Positions 1-17,100 of a stretch of DNA of 64,000 nt are shown here, piece after piece. The number at the start of each line of letters is the position of its first letter. The stretch's first letter is position 1. Under the pieces are notes generated by a model. The model saw nothing but the letters and a program-made list of their open reading frames with translations. It was not told the DNA's origin and made no database searches. The stretch comes from Streptomyces anulatus (GTDB lineage: Bacteria > Actinomycetota > Actinomycetes > Streptomycetales > Streptomycetaceae): NCBI RefSeq assembly GCF_000721175.1, contig NZ_JOEZ01000005.1, forward strand, positions 1 through 64,000, in the 5' to 3' direction. The translations under genes were made by a program, and so were the position numbers.

Positions 1-54
1 GACACGGCGTTCGTGATCGGACAGCTCCAGCGGCAACGGCTTCGGACCAGGCAT
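1..54 (-). CDS. IS630-family transposase, N-terminal fragment (runs off the window)
   Basis: Only the first 18 codons are inside the window. They read MPGPKPLPLELSDHERRV from an ATG at 54, which closely resembles the usual N-terminus of Streptomyces IS630-type transposases; this recognition is from memory. The rest of the DDE transposase would lie to the left. A GTAGGGTGG stretch upstream is a poor ribosome site, as is common in insertion elements. Because only 18 residues are visible, the family call rests on that short match plus the element-like end sequence just outside it. Confidence 0.65.
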   Translation of the reverse strand, partial: MPGPKPLPLELSDHERRV

Positions 55-99
55 CAGCCCACCCTACAACCGCGCGCGAACTAACGACTCAGGACACTA
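1..99 (-). mobile_element. One end of an IS630-like insertion sequence
   Basis: The transposase start at 54 is followed outward by about 40 bp and a candidate terminal sequence (CTAACGACTCAGGACAC, 81-97), then a TA at 98-99. IS630/Tc1-type elements insert at and duplicate TA. The stop codon of the adjacent minus-strand gene (81-83) lies inside this terminal sequence, so the element appears to supply that gene's last codons. The other end and the second TA are outside the window, so the duplication cannot be confirmed. Confidence 0.5.
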
Positions 100-335
100 A
101 GTACATCAGCGCTGATCACGGCCCCGGCCTGTTCATGCTTCAACGCCGACAAGGCCTTTCGGACGTCCCCTGCCAGTTTGCCGACGCTCTCGCCCGCCCG
201 CGTCCAGGAAACCTTGCTCGATTGGACTCCCCCGAGGCCCCCATCAGAGTTCTCGCCCACCTGGTTGAGCCGCACCTGCACCGTGTGCCGCTCAGCGGCC
301 TCGGCCTTGAGCTGTTCCCACTCGTCCCACGCCAT
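81..335 (-). pseudogene. Small soluble protein gene cut short by the insertion element
   Basis: An ATG at 335 follows a good AGGGGGG ribosome site and opens an 84-codon frame beginning MAWDEWEQLKAEAAERH. This start resembles small Streptomyces proteins found in front of, or among, WXG100/ESX-like and polymorphic-toxin genes, which from memory are usually longer. The last five residues (SVLSR) and the stop are read from the end of the neighbouring insertion element, so the native C-terminus is probably missing. Function is unknown. The alternative is a genuine 84-residue protein that happens to end there. Confidence 0.55.
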
Positions 336-414
336 CCCCGTACCCCCCTGACCCCATCGCGGCCCTCGAGCTCCTCAAAGGCAAGGCACACTCATGCACC
401 GCCTCTGATTTTCC

Positions 415-1400
415 TCACTCGGACACACGTCGCACGACGAACGACCGAACATTGTCCAAACGTGGAGCATTGCCCAGGGCGACGAGGTCCCCGCGCACCA
501 GCACCTCGTCACCCCGGCGGTGAGCCTCGGCGGCCTTCCCGTAGTCATGGTGGTCCAAGGTCATCCTGACGCGGCGAGGCCTGCTGTCGTCCCGGTCCTC
601 GAAGTACCACGCGACCGTGACCGCACCCGCGCCGTAAGGAAGCTCGCGATGCAGGCGCACCACGGATCCCAGCAGCGTCATGTCCTTTCGGCCCAGCTCG
701 CGCCCGTAGGTCCTTGGCCCCCGCGTCCAGGGTCGCGAGCTGGGGCGGGGCCAGCCTGATGCGACGGGTCGGCTGCTCCACCGGCAGGTCGGGGGACCAT
801 GTGAAGTCGAAGGAGAACCCCGGTCCGTCCTCCCCTCCGATCTTGACGAGCGCCTCGCAGAGATTGGCCGAAAGCCCGCCAAGAGCGAAGCGGGTGAAAT
901 CGGCCAACTCGTCATCCCGGATGCTGAGGTCGGCCGCCTCACGGGAGTCGTGGTCGAACAGGGAGCCCTGGGCCGGCCCTCCGGGCAGCGGGGTGTACAC
1001 GGCGACGACGTAGCTGCCCACCCGCGTCTGGTCCAGCCGTACGGAGGACACGTGGTCCTTGACCACCTGGGTCTTGTTCGCGGGCTGGACGGGCTGGGGC
1101 TCGGGAGCGGCCTCGGCGGCCGCCGCAGCGGTCATCAGGTCGCGCAGTCCGGCCAGAGCGGGCACCAGCTCGACCAACGGCGCGGTCCCGGACGGGCCCG
1201 GCGGGGTCAGGCGGAGGAACTTCCAGTCGGCGGACGGCAGGAACATCTCCCGGAGCACTGGCGAGCCTTGCGTGCCGCGTGCGCAATCCCACCTCCCGCC
1301 GGGCAACCTCTCCGCCCCGATCCCCGTCTAACCCCCCGCAGGTACGGCTCGACCAGCCGCTGACCTGCGCACAGAGCCAGGGAGTACGCAGGCCAGGGCG
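415..1400 (-). pseudogene. Frameshifted hypothetical protein gene
   Basis: Coding-like protein runs through at least two minus-strand frames. One frame (545-1306) reads plausibly from REMFLPSADWKFLRL to PPQLATLDAGAKDL and then degenerates into Arg/Gly-rich text. At about 700-715 the plausible sequence continues in the frame ending at 415 (GRKDMTLLGSVVRLHREL to the end). Upstream, AYSLALCAGQRLVEPYLRG at about 1340-1395 is in a third frame, separated by a TAG. The simplest reading is one ancestral gene of about 320 codons with one or two single-base indels. I do not recognise the family. Sequencing error is possible, but the neighbouring truncated gene and insertion element favour real decay. 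Confidence 0.55.
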
Positions 1401-1438
1401 GCCGGTCGCCCGCTGCGGGGGAAGCGGGAGCGGACGGG

Positions 1439-3502
1439 GTGCGCGGCGTGGTGGATCGATCTGTCCTGGCCCGGATACGGATGCCCCGGCGCGCCGTCCT
1501 CCTCGCGGCCGCCGCGACCGCCGCCACCGCCGGATGTGCCGTACCGGTCCCCAGGCGTCGGGGGCCGGTGCCGGACCCGGCCCCGGGCCTGGCCATAGCG
1601 AGCAGCCGGCAGGCGCTGCTGATGCAGGTGCTGGCACATCCCGACGACGATCTGTACTTCATGAACCCGGACACCCGTGAGGCCCTCGACGCGGGAACCC
1701 CGCTGGTCTGCGTCTACCTGACCGCGGGCGAGGCGGACGGCGTCAACAAGATCCCCGGCGCGCCCCGCCCGGCCCCCGACCGCGCCGCGTACTCCGCCTC
1801 CCGCCACCAGGGCCTGCGCCAGGCGTACGCCGAGCTGCTCGGACTCGACCGGTTCACCCCCTGGCAGAAGTCCGTGCTCACCCTGCACGGCGGCCACCGG
1901 GCCGAGCGAAACGTCCTGGCCGAGGGGGTGCGCCGGGTCGAACTGGTCTTCCTCAACACCGCGATGCACACCGGGCGCGGCCGCCTCGGGCTCCCCAGCC
2001 TCTGGCAGGACCGGCGGCTCGTGCTGCGTACCGTCGTCGCCGACGGCTCCCCGCTGGCGAAGGCTGGTTCGTATACGTACGACGGGCTCGTCGACGTTCT
2101 CGTGGGGCTCCTGGAGCAGTACCGGCCGACCGTCGTGCACACCCTCGACCCGGACCCCGACCTCCAGTTCAGCAGCGAGTACGAACGCCGCCGGGACAGC
2201 GAGCAGCACGGGTACTCCGACCACGCCGACCACACCGCGGCCGGCTGCTTCGCCTGGGCGGCGCTGATCCGCTGGGTGGCGACGACCACGGCGGCCGGGG
2301 AGCCCGTGCCCGGGTTCGTCGTCGCCTCCTTCCGGGGCTACTACAACCGGCACTGGCCCAGGAACCTGCCGCCCGAGGTGCTGGAGCGCAAGGCCGCCCA
2401 CCTCGTCCCGTACGGCGGCGCGCCCGACTGGGAGTGCGGCAATGCCTCGGGATGCGGCGACTACAACGTCGGTGGCGACAGGCCCCTGACCAACCGCAAG
2501 GGGTGGGTCCGCTCCACCCACCACCGCTACCCGGGCCCCCGGCCCCAGGTCGCCTCCGGGGCCGGCGGCCGGCTCACCGCGTACGGGGTGCTGGGGCTGC
2601 GCGCCGTGCGGTGGCGCGAGAGCGCGCCCGGCAGCGGGGTCTGGGACGCGCCGGACGACCTCGGGGGCGGCCCGCTCGCGCCGGTGCTGGGGTCGGCGGT
2701 GACGGCGGACGGGCGGCAGTTGCTGTTCGGGCTGCGGTTCGCGGCGCTCGGCGGGCACGGCTCGGACAACCAGCGCGAGATCGTGGTGCTGGAGCAGCGC
2801 GCGCCGGACGGCCCCTTCCGCGCCTGGCGAGGGCTCGGCAACCCTGCCGCGGGCCGCGACCACGGCCGCCGCATCGGGATACCGGTCGCCGTCACCGCGC
2901 CGGACGGCCGCGTCCACCTCTTCGTGCGCAACGCGGAGAAGGGGCTCAGCACCCGGGTGCGCGAGGCGGCCACCGGCCGCTGGAGCGCCTGGCGCGACAT
3001 GGGCGGCGGCGAGGTGCAGGACGGGCTCACCGCGGTCGTCGACACGGCGGGCCTCGTCCACGTGTACGCCGCCGGGCACCATGCCGTGCACCACTGGACC
3101 CAGGACGCCCCGGACACGGACGTCACCGCCCGTACCCAGCTCACCGGCTCCCCCGTCCCCGCGCACGCGCCCGGCGCACTCCCCGCGCCCGACGGGTCCG
3201 TGGAGCTGTACTACCGGCCGGCCGCGCGGGAGCGACTCGTCGCGGTACGGTCCGACCCCGCGCCCGCGCCCCACTTCGGCGGGTACGGTCCGGTGACCGC
3301 CGCCGCCTCACCGAGCGGCCCGGTCCTGCTCGGCCGGTCCGCGGAGGGCCGGATCCAGGTGCGTACCGCCGAGGGCACCGCCGTACGGTCCCGTGGCCCC
3401 GTCGCCCTGGACGGCGTCGCCCTCCACCTCGGGACGGCGGGCGGGCGGCCCGTCGTCGTGGGGTTCGGGCCGGACGGCGCCCCGTGGGCGTGGCGGCCGT
3501 AG
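1439..3502 (+). CDS. Exported PIG-L (LmbE-like) deacetylase lipoprotein with C-terminal repeat domain
   Basis: PIG-L family enzymes are metal-dependent N-acetylglucosaminyl deacetylases. The metal/catalytic motif AHPDDD is at about residues 65-70, and a His/Asp-rich segment SDHADH follows at about 260. An N-terminal Arg-Arg hydrophobic signal ending in TAATAGC suggests lipoprotein export, possibly by Tat. After about residue 330 the protein changes to repeated Trp/Gly/Asp-rich segments (for example WRGLGNP, WRDMGGG) typical of a beta-propeller or lectin-like domain, so it probably acts on extracellular carbohydrate. The GTG at 1439 has GGGAG eight bases upstream; an ATG at 1481 is the alternative. 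It is 687 residues, much longer than a bare PIG-L domain. The substrate is unknown. Confidence 0.8.
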   Translation: MRGVVDRSVLARIRMPRRAVLLAAAATAATAGCAVPVPRRRGPVPDPAPGLAIASSRQALLMQVLAHPDDDLYFMNPDTREALDAGTPLVCVYLTAGEADGVNKIPGAPRPAPDRAAYSASRHQGLRQAYAELLGLDRFTPWQKSVLTLHGGHRAERNVLAEGVRRVELVFLNTAMHTGRGRLGLPSLWQDRRLVLRTVVADGSPLAKAGSYTYDGLVDVLVGLLEQYRPTVVHTLDPDPDLQFSSEYERRRDSEQHGYSDHADHTAAGCFAWAALIRWVATTTAAGEPVPGFVVASFRGYYNRHWPRNLPPEVLERKAAHLVPYGGAPDWECGNASGCGDYNVGGDRPLTNRKGWVRSTHHRYPGPRPQVASGAGGRLTAYGVLGLRAVRWRESAPGSGVWDAPDDLGGGPLAPVLGSAVTADGRQLLFGLRFAALGGHGSDNQREIVVLEQRAPDGPFRAWRGLGNPAAGRDHGRRIGIPVAVTAPDGRVHLFVRNAEKGLSTRVREAATGRWSAWRDMGGGEVQDGLTAVVDTAGLVHVYAAGHHAVHHWTQDAPDTDVTARTQLTGSPVPAHAPGALPAPDGSVELYYRPAARERLVAVRSDPAPAPHFGGYGPVTAAASPSGPVLLGRSAEGRIQVRTAEGTAVRSRGPVALDGVALHLGTAGGRPVVVGFGPDGAPWAWRP

Positions 3503-3649
3503 AAGCGGCCGCTCTCGGCCCAACTGCCGCCCCATAACGCCGTGTTATGCCCAAACGTTAGTACCCCGGCCTCGTCGCGCTCGGGCACCCTGTTGCCCAC
3601 CATCCCCCACGGACACGCACCCCCAGCGTGTCGCGCGAAACGAGGAACC

Positions 3650-4375
3650 ATGCGTATATCCAGGCTCGTGCCCGCTGCCGCCGCCGCAGCGGCCTGCGTC
3701 ATCGCCCTCTTCGCACCGTCCGCCTCGGCCGCCCCCGAGCCCCCGCTCCAGGACTCCCCGCCCCCGACCACGCAGATCATCGGCGGCGGCTACGCCCAGA
3801 ACGCTCCATGGGCCGCGCGCCTCTTCTCCAACGGCAGAGAGACCTGTTCGGCCACGATCATCGCGCCGACCTGGATCCTCACCGCCCGCCACTGCGTCTC
3901 CGGCGGCGGCCTGTCGTTCCGCATCGGCAGCCTCGACCAGCACAGCGGCGGCGTGGTGGCCAACGGCGTCCAGACGTACAACCACAGCGCGGACATCTCC
4001 CTGGTACGTCTGGACCGCTCCGTGCAGACGACCTACTCCCGCCTCGGCCAGCCCGGCACGGTCCGCGTCGGACAGAACGTGCAGGTCTGGGGCTGGGGCG
4101 CCACCTCGCAGTGCGGCTCCGAGGCCAACTGCCAGTCCCGCTACCTGAAGGTGGCCAACGTGACGGTCACCGGCGGCTGCGGTGACGCGTACGGCGGCTC
4201 GGCGATCTGCGCCCGCCGCGGCGACGGCATCACGGCCGGCGGCGACTCCGGCGGCCCGATGACGTTGAACGGCATCCAGGTCGGCGTCGCCTCCACCAGC
4301 GACCGGCAGACCACGACGGCGTACACGAACGTCACCGCGTACCGGTCCTGGATCCAGTCGATCGCGGGCGTCTGA
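3650..4375 (+). CDS. Secreted trypsin-like serine protease (S1 family)
   Basis: A 241-residue preproprotease. The signal peptide ends near SASA (residue 27), a short pro-segment follows, and mature protein begins at IIGG (43-46), the classical activation site. The catalytic triad is visible: His81 in LTARHC, Asp115 in ADISLVRL and Ser200 in GDSGGP. Paired cysteines (66/82, 155/161, 177/187) fit the fold. The start ATG at 3650 is preceded by CGAGGAA; the frame is open further upstream, but only this start gives a clean signal peptide. The gene stands alone, with two hairpins downstream. Streptomyces secrete several such proteases, some made around differentiation; no regulator is adjacent here. 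Confidence 0.88.
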   Translation: MRISRLVPAAAAAAACVIALFAPSASAAPEPPLQDSPPPTTQIIGGGYAQNAPWAARLFSNGRETCSATIIAPTWILTARHCVSGGGLSFRIGSLDQHSGGVVANGVQTYNHSADISLVRLDRSVQTTYSRLGQPGTVRVGQNVQVWGWGATSQCGSEANCQSRYLKVANVTVTGGCGDAYGGSAICARRGDGITAGGDSGGPMTLNGIQVGVASTSDRQTTTAYTNVTAYRSWIQSIAGV

Positions 4376-4390
4376 CCGGCCCCACCGCCC

Positions 4391-4423
4391 GGGACGGCGG
4401 GCGCCTGACGGACCCGCCGTCCC
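4391..4423 (+). terminator. Hairpin after the protease gene
   Basis: GGGACGGCGGG (4391-4401) pairs perfectly with CCCGCCGTCCC (4413-4423), 15 bp after the protease stop. There is no T run, as is usual for Streptomyces terminators. Confidence 0.6.
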
Positions 4424-4430
4424 GTGAACC

Positions 4431-4474
4431 GTAGGGCCCCCTTACCTCGCCGCCCTGAGGTACCGGGGCCCTAC
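4431..4474. terminator. Long hairpin, probably bidirectional terminator
   Basis: An 18-base arm starting GTAGGGCCCC (4431) pairs with the arm ending GGGGCCCTAC (4474) with two mismatches and an 8-base loop. It lies between the convergent protease gene and the membrane-protein gene and could end both. Confidence 0.6.
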
Positions 4475-4584
4475 ATCCATGAGGGCCCGGGCCATCCGTC
4501 CCGCCGCCGGAAACGCCGTGCCTCCGGCTCCGTACGCCCGAAGCTTTCGGACATGACGAGGGCCCCGCACCTCTCCCCGCATCA

Positions 4585-5055
4585 TCAGTCCTCCGAAGGT
4601 CGGGATTCCCTCGGCTCCCAGAGGACCGGCAGCAAGAACGGTGAGAGCAGGCAGAACACCGCCGACGCTCCCAGAAGCGTGAGGCCGCCGCCGGAACGGA
4701 GAAACTCGGGCAGCAGGGCGCCCGGGGACACGCCGCCGAACCAGGACGCCAGCACCACCGCGAGGATCGTCACCCCCCAGTGGAAGACGAGACAGCGCAG
4801 CCGGTCGGAGAGCCGACGTGGTCGGACCCTCACATCGGCCGATATGAGGGCAGGCCACACAACGGGCGAGAAAGCGCAGTACAGCATGACCACGGCCATC
4901 GGAATCGGGGCCGCGGTCGCCAGTACGTCGAAGTATCCCTCGGTCTCCCCCCGCCCCCGCGCCTTCACTGTGTCGATGCCGCAGAAGAAGGCGTAGAGCG
5001 CCGCCGCCGTGCCCGCCACCGCGATGCGATTGGCGGGCCTGTTCCCGTTCCTCAA
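4585..5055 (-). CDS. Small multi-pass membrane protein of unknown function
   Basis: About 156 residues with four hydrophobic segments: AVAGTAAALYAFFCGI, the stretch around MAVVMLYCAF, the stretch around GVTILAVVLASWF, and the stretch around LTLLGASAVFCLL. I chose the TTG at 5055 because GGAAGGAAG lies 5-6 bases upstream. The longer in-frame start at 5133 would run through a basic, unstructured leader and has no such site. The gene lies downstream of the tuf terminator in the same direction. No family is recognised and no catalytic motif is visible. Confidence 0.6.
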   Translation of the reverse strand: MRNGNRPANRIAVAGTAAALYAFFCGIDTVKARGRGETEGYFDVLATAAPIPMAVVMLYCAFSPVVWPALISADVRVRPRRLSDRLRCLVFHWGVTILAVVLASWFGGVSPGALLPEFLRSGGGLTLLGASAVFCLLSPFLLPVLWEPRESRPSED

Positions 5056-5120
5056 GGGTCTTCCTTCCTGCCTCAGGGCCGTGGCGCCACGGCCCCGAGG
5101 GGGTTTCGGGAGACATGACG

Positions 5121-5156
5121 AAGGGTCCCGCACCTCTCGCGAGGTGCGGGACCCTT
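5121..5156 (-). terminator. Terminator of the rpsL-rpsG-fusA-tuf operon
   Basis: A perfect 16-bp stem (AAGGGTCCCGCACCTC with its complement) and a four-base loop, 47 bp beyond the tuf stop. Confidence 0.85.
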
Positions 5157-5202
5157 CCTGCGGCTCAGCGAGCCACCAGGTCAGTGATGACCAAGCAGAG
5201 AA

Positions 5203-6396
<1,194 letters not shown>

Positions 6397-6553
6397 TGGG
6401 GTCCTCCTGAGTGGATCTGTACGCCTTGCTTCATCGGCGCCAGGTGATCTTTGCTGGGGTGCCGGCGCCGGGGGCATTCCGCACAGTGCTGACGCGCTGT
6501 GCGAGATGCCCGCCCGGCTCCGGTGACAAGCCTAAAGCGTGAGCTCGGGAGAG

Positions 6554-8683
<2,130 letters not shown>

Positions 8684-8721
8684 AAGGCTCAATCTTCTCT
8701 CGGTCTCGATGGGGGTAGCGA

Positions 8722-9192
8722 CTACCAGCGGTAGTGCGCGAAGGCCTTGTTGGACTCGGCCATCTTGTGGGTGTCCTCACGCTTCTTGACCGAAGCGCCG
8801 AGGCCGTTGGAGGCGTCGAGCAGTTCGTTCATGAGGCGCTCGGTCATGGTCTTCTCGCGGCGGGCGCGGGAGTAACCGACGAGCCAGCGCAGGGCGAGGG
8901 TGGAGGCGCGACCGGGCTTGACCTCGATCGGCACCTGGTAGGTGGCGCCACCGACACGGCGGGACTTGACCTCGAGCGAGGGCTTGACGTTCTCAAGCGC
9001 GCGCTTCAGCGTGATGACCGGGTCGTTGCCGGTCTTCTCGCGGAGGCCTTCCATGGCGCCGTACACGATCCGCTCGGCGGTGGAACGCTTGCCGTCGAGG
9101 AGGATCTTGTTGATCAGCGAGGTGACAAGAGGAGAGCTGTAGACCGGGTCGATGATGACCGGGCGCTTCGGGGCGGGGCCCTTACGAGGCAT
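8722..9192 (-). CDS. rpsG: 30S ribosomal protein S7
   Basis: Primary 16S rRNA-binding protein of the small-subunit head, 156 residues. The sequence from [18 protein letters not shown] to [13 protein letters not shown] is typical of actinobacterial S7. The start codon lies 2 bp after the rpsL stop with an AGAAGGAG-type site inside the rpsL end, so the two are translationally coupled. In other bacteria S7 represses its own operon; I did not identify the operator here. Confidence 0.98.
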
Positions 9193-9194
9193 TC

Positions 9195-9566
9195 TTACTT
9201 CTCCTTCTTGGCGCCGTAGCGGCTGCGGGCCTGCTTGCGGTTCTTGACACCCTGGGTGTCAAGGGAGCCGCGGATGATCTTGTAACGAACACCCGGCAGG
9301 TCCTTCACACGGCCACCACGCACGAGCACGATGGAGTGCTCCTGCAGGTTGTGTCCCTCACCCGGGATGTAGGCCGTGACCTCGATGCCGGAGGTCAGAC
9401 GCACACGCGCGACCTTACGGAGCGCCGAGTTCGGCTTCTTCGGGGTGGTCGTGAACACACGCGTGCAGACACCACGACGCTGGGGCGAACCCTCGAGCGC
9501 GGGCGTCTTGTTCTTCTCGACCTTGTCCTGCCGGCCCTTCCGGACCAGCTGCTGGATCGTAGGCAC
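9195..9566 (-). CDS. rpsL: 30S ribosomal protein S12
   Basis: Decoding-centre protein, 123 residues. Lys43 (in [11 protein letters not shown]) and Lys88 (in GGRVKDLPG) are both present; these are the classic positions of streptomycin-resistance and Streptomyces secondary-metabolite-activating mutations, so this allele is wild type at both. It is the first gene of the str operon, with a promoter about 200 bp upstream. Confidence 0.98.
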
Positions 9567-9760
9567 TACTTCTCCGGTTTCTGTGTGCCGTTCGTGAAAC
9601 TAACCTGGAACATCGCCGACCCACGCGGTCGGGTGTGTCGAATACTGCGGACTTCCGCCCTGAGGACGGGAGGGGCGCAGATTGCGGTGGCTACTGACGG
9701 ACCCGCGATGCGGTTGAGGACACGCACACGAGCCCAGGCACACCCCAGGCACAAGGCTTG

Positions 9761-9789
9761 AGCGTACCTACCTCACGGAGCTGGGTCAA
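9761..9789 (-). promoter_or_regulatory. Probable principal-sigma (HrdB-type) promoter of the str operon
   Basis: On the minus strand TTGACC (9789-9784) and TACGCT (9766-9761) are separated by exactly 17 bp. This is a good match to the vegetative consensus and points at rpsL, leaving a leader of about 190 nt. Confidence 0.65.
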
Positions 9790-10095
9790 AACAAATGCGG
9801 TCCACGCGGACACGCCGGCCCCCCGGACCACCCGGGAAGGACCGCCAGACCGTCCGGCAGAGGGCATTCACGCTTGCCGGATCCCGGCAATCAAGCGGCG
9901 CGGAAACAGCGTGCTCACGCACTGCCGCCGTACCCCACCCTGCCGGAAACTGCGGTCAGCCGACCGCCGGGACCCCCGCGTTCCCTGTGCGGGGGCGCCT
10001 CTCGCGCTCACGGGCCGGGCCCCAGGTCCGGTGGACCCCGCCGGTGAAGGTCAGATGGCGCGGGGCCCTCGTACGGGGCGGCAAGCCCCCGCACA
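9790..10095. other. Intergenic stretch without a recognisable gene
   Basis: This is the gap between the rpsL promoter and the rpoC terminator. Short open frames here show no codon bias, ribosome site or recognisable protein. It includes a few short inverted repeats, none convincing. Confidence 0.6.
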
Positions 10096-10144
10096 CGCCG
10101 GAGGGCGGCCACCCCGTTGCGTACGGGGTGACCGCCCTCCGGCG
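10096..10144 (-). terminator. Terminator of the rpoBC operon
   Basis: A 22-bp stem (arms 10096-10117 and 10123-10144, one G-T mismatch) and a 5-base loop, 20 bp after the rpoC stop. Confidence 0.85.
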
Positions 10145-10164
10145 TTCAAGCGAAAGCCACTCGC

Positions 10165-14064
<3,900 letters not shown>

Positions 14065-14125
14065 TTGTCGTCAATCCCTCTTTCGGGGTCTCGTCTCAAT
14101 CAATGGTCTGAACGGGTCCGGGGAG

Positions 14126-14156
14126 GGCCGGCCGCCTCGGGATGAGGCGGCCGGCC
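14126..14156 (-). promoter_or_regulatory. Hairpin in the rpoB-rpoC gap
   Basis: A perfect 13-bp stem (GGCCGGCCGCCTC and its complement, loop GGGAT) starts 6 bp after the rpoB stop. Because rpoC has no obvious promoter of its own, this is more likely a partial terminator or RNA-processing/stability structure than a full stop. Confidence 0.55.
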
Positions 14157-14162
14157 GGCCCG

Positions 14163-17100
14163 TCAGACCTCTTCGACGCTGCTCGGCTCGCGCCGGGACA
14201 GGTCGATACCGAGTTCCTCCGCCGCGCGGAAGACGTCCTCGTCCGTGTCGCGCATCTCGATGGACATGCCGTCCGAGGACAGCACCTCCACGTTGAGGCA
14301 GAGCGACTGCATTTCCTTGATGAGCACCTTGAAGGACTCGGGAATGCCGGGCTCGGGGATGTTCTCGCCCTTGACGATGGCCTCGTAGACCTTCACGCGG
14401 CCGGTCACGTCGTCGGACTTGATCGTCAGGAGCTCCTGGAGGGCGTATGCGGCGCCGTAAGCCTCAAGGGCCCACACCTCCATCTCACCGAAGCGCTGAC
14501 CACCGAACTGTGCCTTACCACCCAGCGGCTGCTGGGTGATCATGGAGTACGGGCCGGTCGAACGCGCGTGGAGCTTGTCGTCGACCAGGTGGTGCAGCTT
14601 GAGGATGTACATGAACCCGACCGAGACCGGCTCCGGGAACGGCTCGCCGGAGCGGCCGTCGTACAGCTGGGCCTTGCCGGAGGGCTGCACCAGGCGGTCG
14701 CCGTCGCGGTTGGGGATCGTGGCCTGGAAGAGGCCGGTGATCTCGTCCTCGCGCGCACCGTCGAAGACGGGCGTGGCGACGTTGGTGCCGGGGGCGACCT
14801 GGTCGGCGCCGATGGACTGCAGGCGCTTGGCCCACTCGTCACCGAGGCCGGAGACGTCCCAGCCGCGGCTGGCGAGCCAGCCGAGGTGGATCTCCAGGAC
14901 CTGTCCCGGGTTCATTCGGGACGGGACACCCAGCGGGTTGAGGATGATGTCGACCGGGGTGCCGTCCTCCAGGAACGGCATGTCCTCGATCGGCAGGATC
15001 TTCGAGATGACGCCCTTGTTGCCGTGACGGCCGGCGAGCTTGTCACCGTCGGTGATCTTGCGCTTCTGCGCGACGTAGACGCGGACCAGCTGGTTCACGC
15101 CCGGCGGCAGCTCGTCGCCCTCTTCGCGGTCGAAGACGCGGACGCCGATGACCTTGCCGATCTCACCGTGCGGCACCTTCAGCGAGGTGTCGCGCACCTC
15201 TCGCGCCTTCTCACCGAAGATCGCGCGGAGCAGACGCTCCTCGGGGGTCAGCTCGGTCTCGCCCTTGGGCGTGACCTTGCCGACGAGGATGTCGCCGGCG
15301 ACGACCTCGGCACCGATCCGGATGATGCCGCGCTCGTCGAGGTCGGCGAGGACCTCTTCGGAGACGTTCGGGATGTCCCGGGTGATCTCCTCCGGGCCGA
15401 GCTTGGTGTCACGGGCGTCGACCTCGTGCTCCTCGATGTGGATCGAGGAGAGGACGTCGTCCTGCACGAGGCGCTGCGACAGGATGATCGCGTCCTCGTA
15501 GTTGTGACCCTCCCACGGCATGAACGCCACGAGCAGGTTCTTGCCGAGGGCCATCTCACCGTTCTCGGTGGCCGGTCCGTCGGCGAGCACCTGGTCGGCC
15601 ACGATCCGGTCGCCCTCGGAGACGACGACCTTCTGGTTGACCGAGGTGCCCTGGTTGGAGCGCATGAACTTGGCGATGCGGTACGTGGTGTACGTGCCGT
15701 CGTCGTTCGTGACGGTGATGTAGTCCGCGGAGACCTCCTGGACCACACCGTCCTTCTCCGCCTTGAGGACGTCACCGGCGTCGGTGGCGCAGCGGTACTC
15801 CATGCCGGTGCCGACGAGCGGGGCCTCGGACTTGATGAGCGGCACCGCCTGCCGCATCATGTTCGCGCCCATGAGGGCACGGTTGGCGTCGTCGTGCTCC
15901 AGGAACGGGATCATCGCGGTGGCGACGGACACCATCTGGCGCGGCGAGACGTCCATGTAGTCGACGTCCGTGCCGGGCACGTAGTCGACCTCTCCGCCAC
16001 GACGGCGGACCAGGACGCGGGGCTCGGTGAAGCGCAGCTCTTCGGAGAGCGTCGCGTTCGCCTGGGCGATGACGAAGCGGTCCTCCTCGTCGGCCGTGAT
16101 GTAGTCGACGTCATCGGTGACCTGACCGTCGACGACCTTGCGGTACGGCGTCTCGATGAAGCCGAACGCGTTGACGCGGCCGTACGAGGCGAGCGAACCG
16201 ATCAGACCGATGTTCGGGCCTTCGGGGGTCTCGATCGGGCACATGCGTCCGTAGTGGGACGGGTGCACGTCTCGGACCTCGAAGCCGGCCCGCTCACGGG
16301 AGAGACCACCCGGGCCAAGAGCCGACAGGCGGCGCTTGTGGGTGAGACCCGACAGCGGGTTGTTCTGGTCCATGAACTGCGACAGCTGGCTGGTGCCGAA
16401 GAACTCCTTGATGGAGGCGACGACCGGCCGGATGTTGATCAGGGTCTGCGGCGTGATCGCCTCGACGTCCTGCGTGGTCATGCGCTCACGCACGACGCGC
16501 TCCATCCGCGCCAGGCCCGTACGGACCTGGTTCTGGATGAGCTCGCCGACGTTGCGCAGACGACGGTTGCCGAAGTGGTCGATGTCGTCGGTCTCGACGA
16601 CGATCTCCCGGCCGGACTCACCGGTCGTCTCGGTCTCACCGGCGTGCAGCTTGACCAGGTACTTGATGGTCGCGATGACGTCGTCGCTGGTGAGCACCCC
16701 GGCGTCCAGCGGCTCATCGGCGCCGAGCTTCTTGTTCACCTTGTAGCGGCCGACCTTCGCGAGGTCGTAGCGCTTCGGGTTGAAGTAGAGGTTCTCGAGC
16801 AGCGTCTGAGCGGCCTCGCGCGTCGGCGGCTCGCCGGGACGCAGCTTGCGGTAGATGTCGAGCAGTGCGTCGTCCTGGCCCTGGGTGTGGTCCTTCTCCA
16901 GGGTGGCGCGCATCGACTCGTACTCGCCGAACTCCTCCAGGATCTGCTCGGTGCTCCAGCCGAGAGCCTTGAGGAGGACGGTGACGGACTGCTTGCGCTT
17001 GCGGTCGATGCGGACACCGACCATGTCACGCTTGTCGATCTCCATCTCCAGCCAGGCACCCCGGGAGGGGATGATCTTGGCGGAGAAGATGTCCTTGTCG

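Noticed and set aside
1328..3274. 648-codon frame opposite the PIG-L gene
   Set aside because: Low-complexity Arg/Val/Gly protein on the strand opposite a gene with clear motifs and signal peptide.
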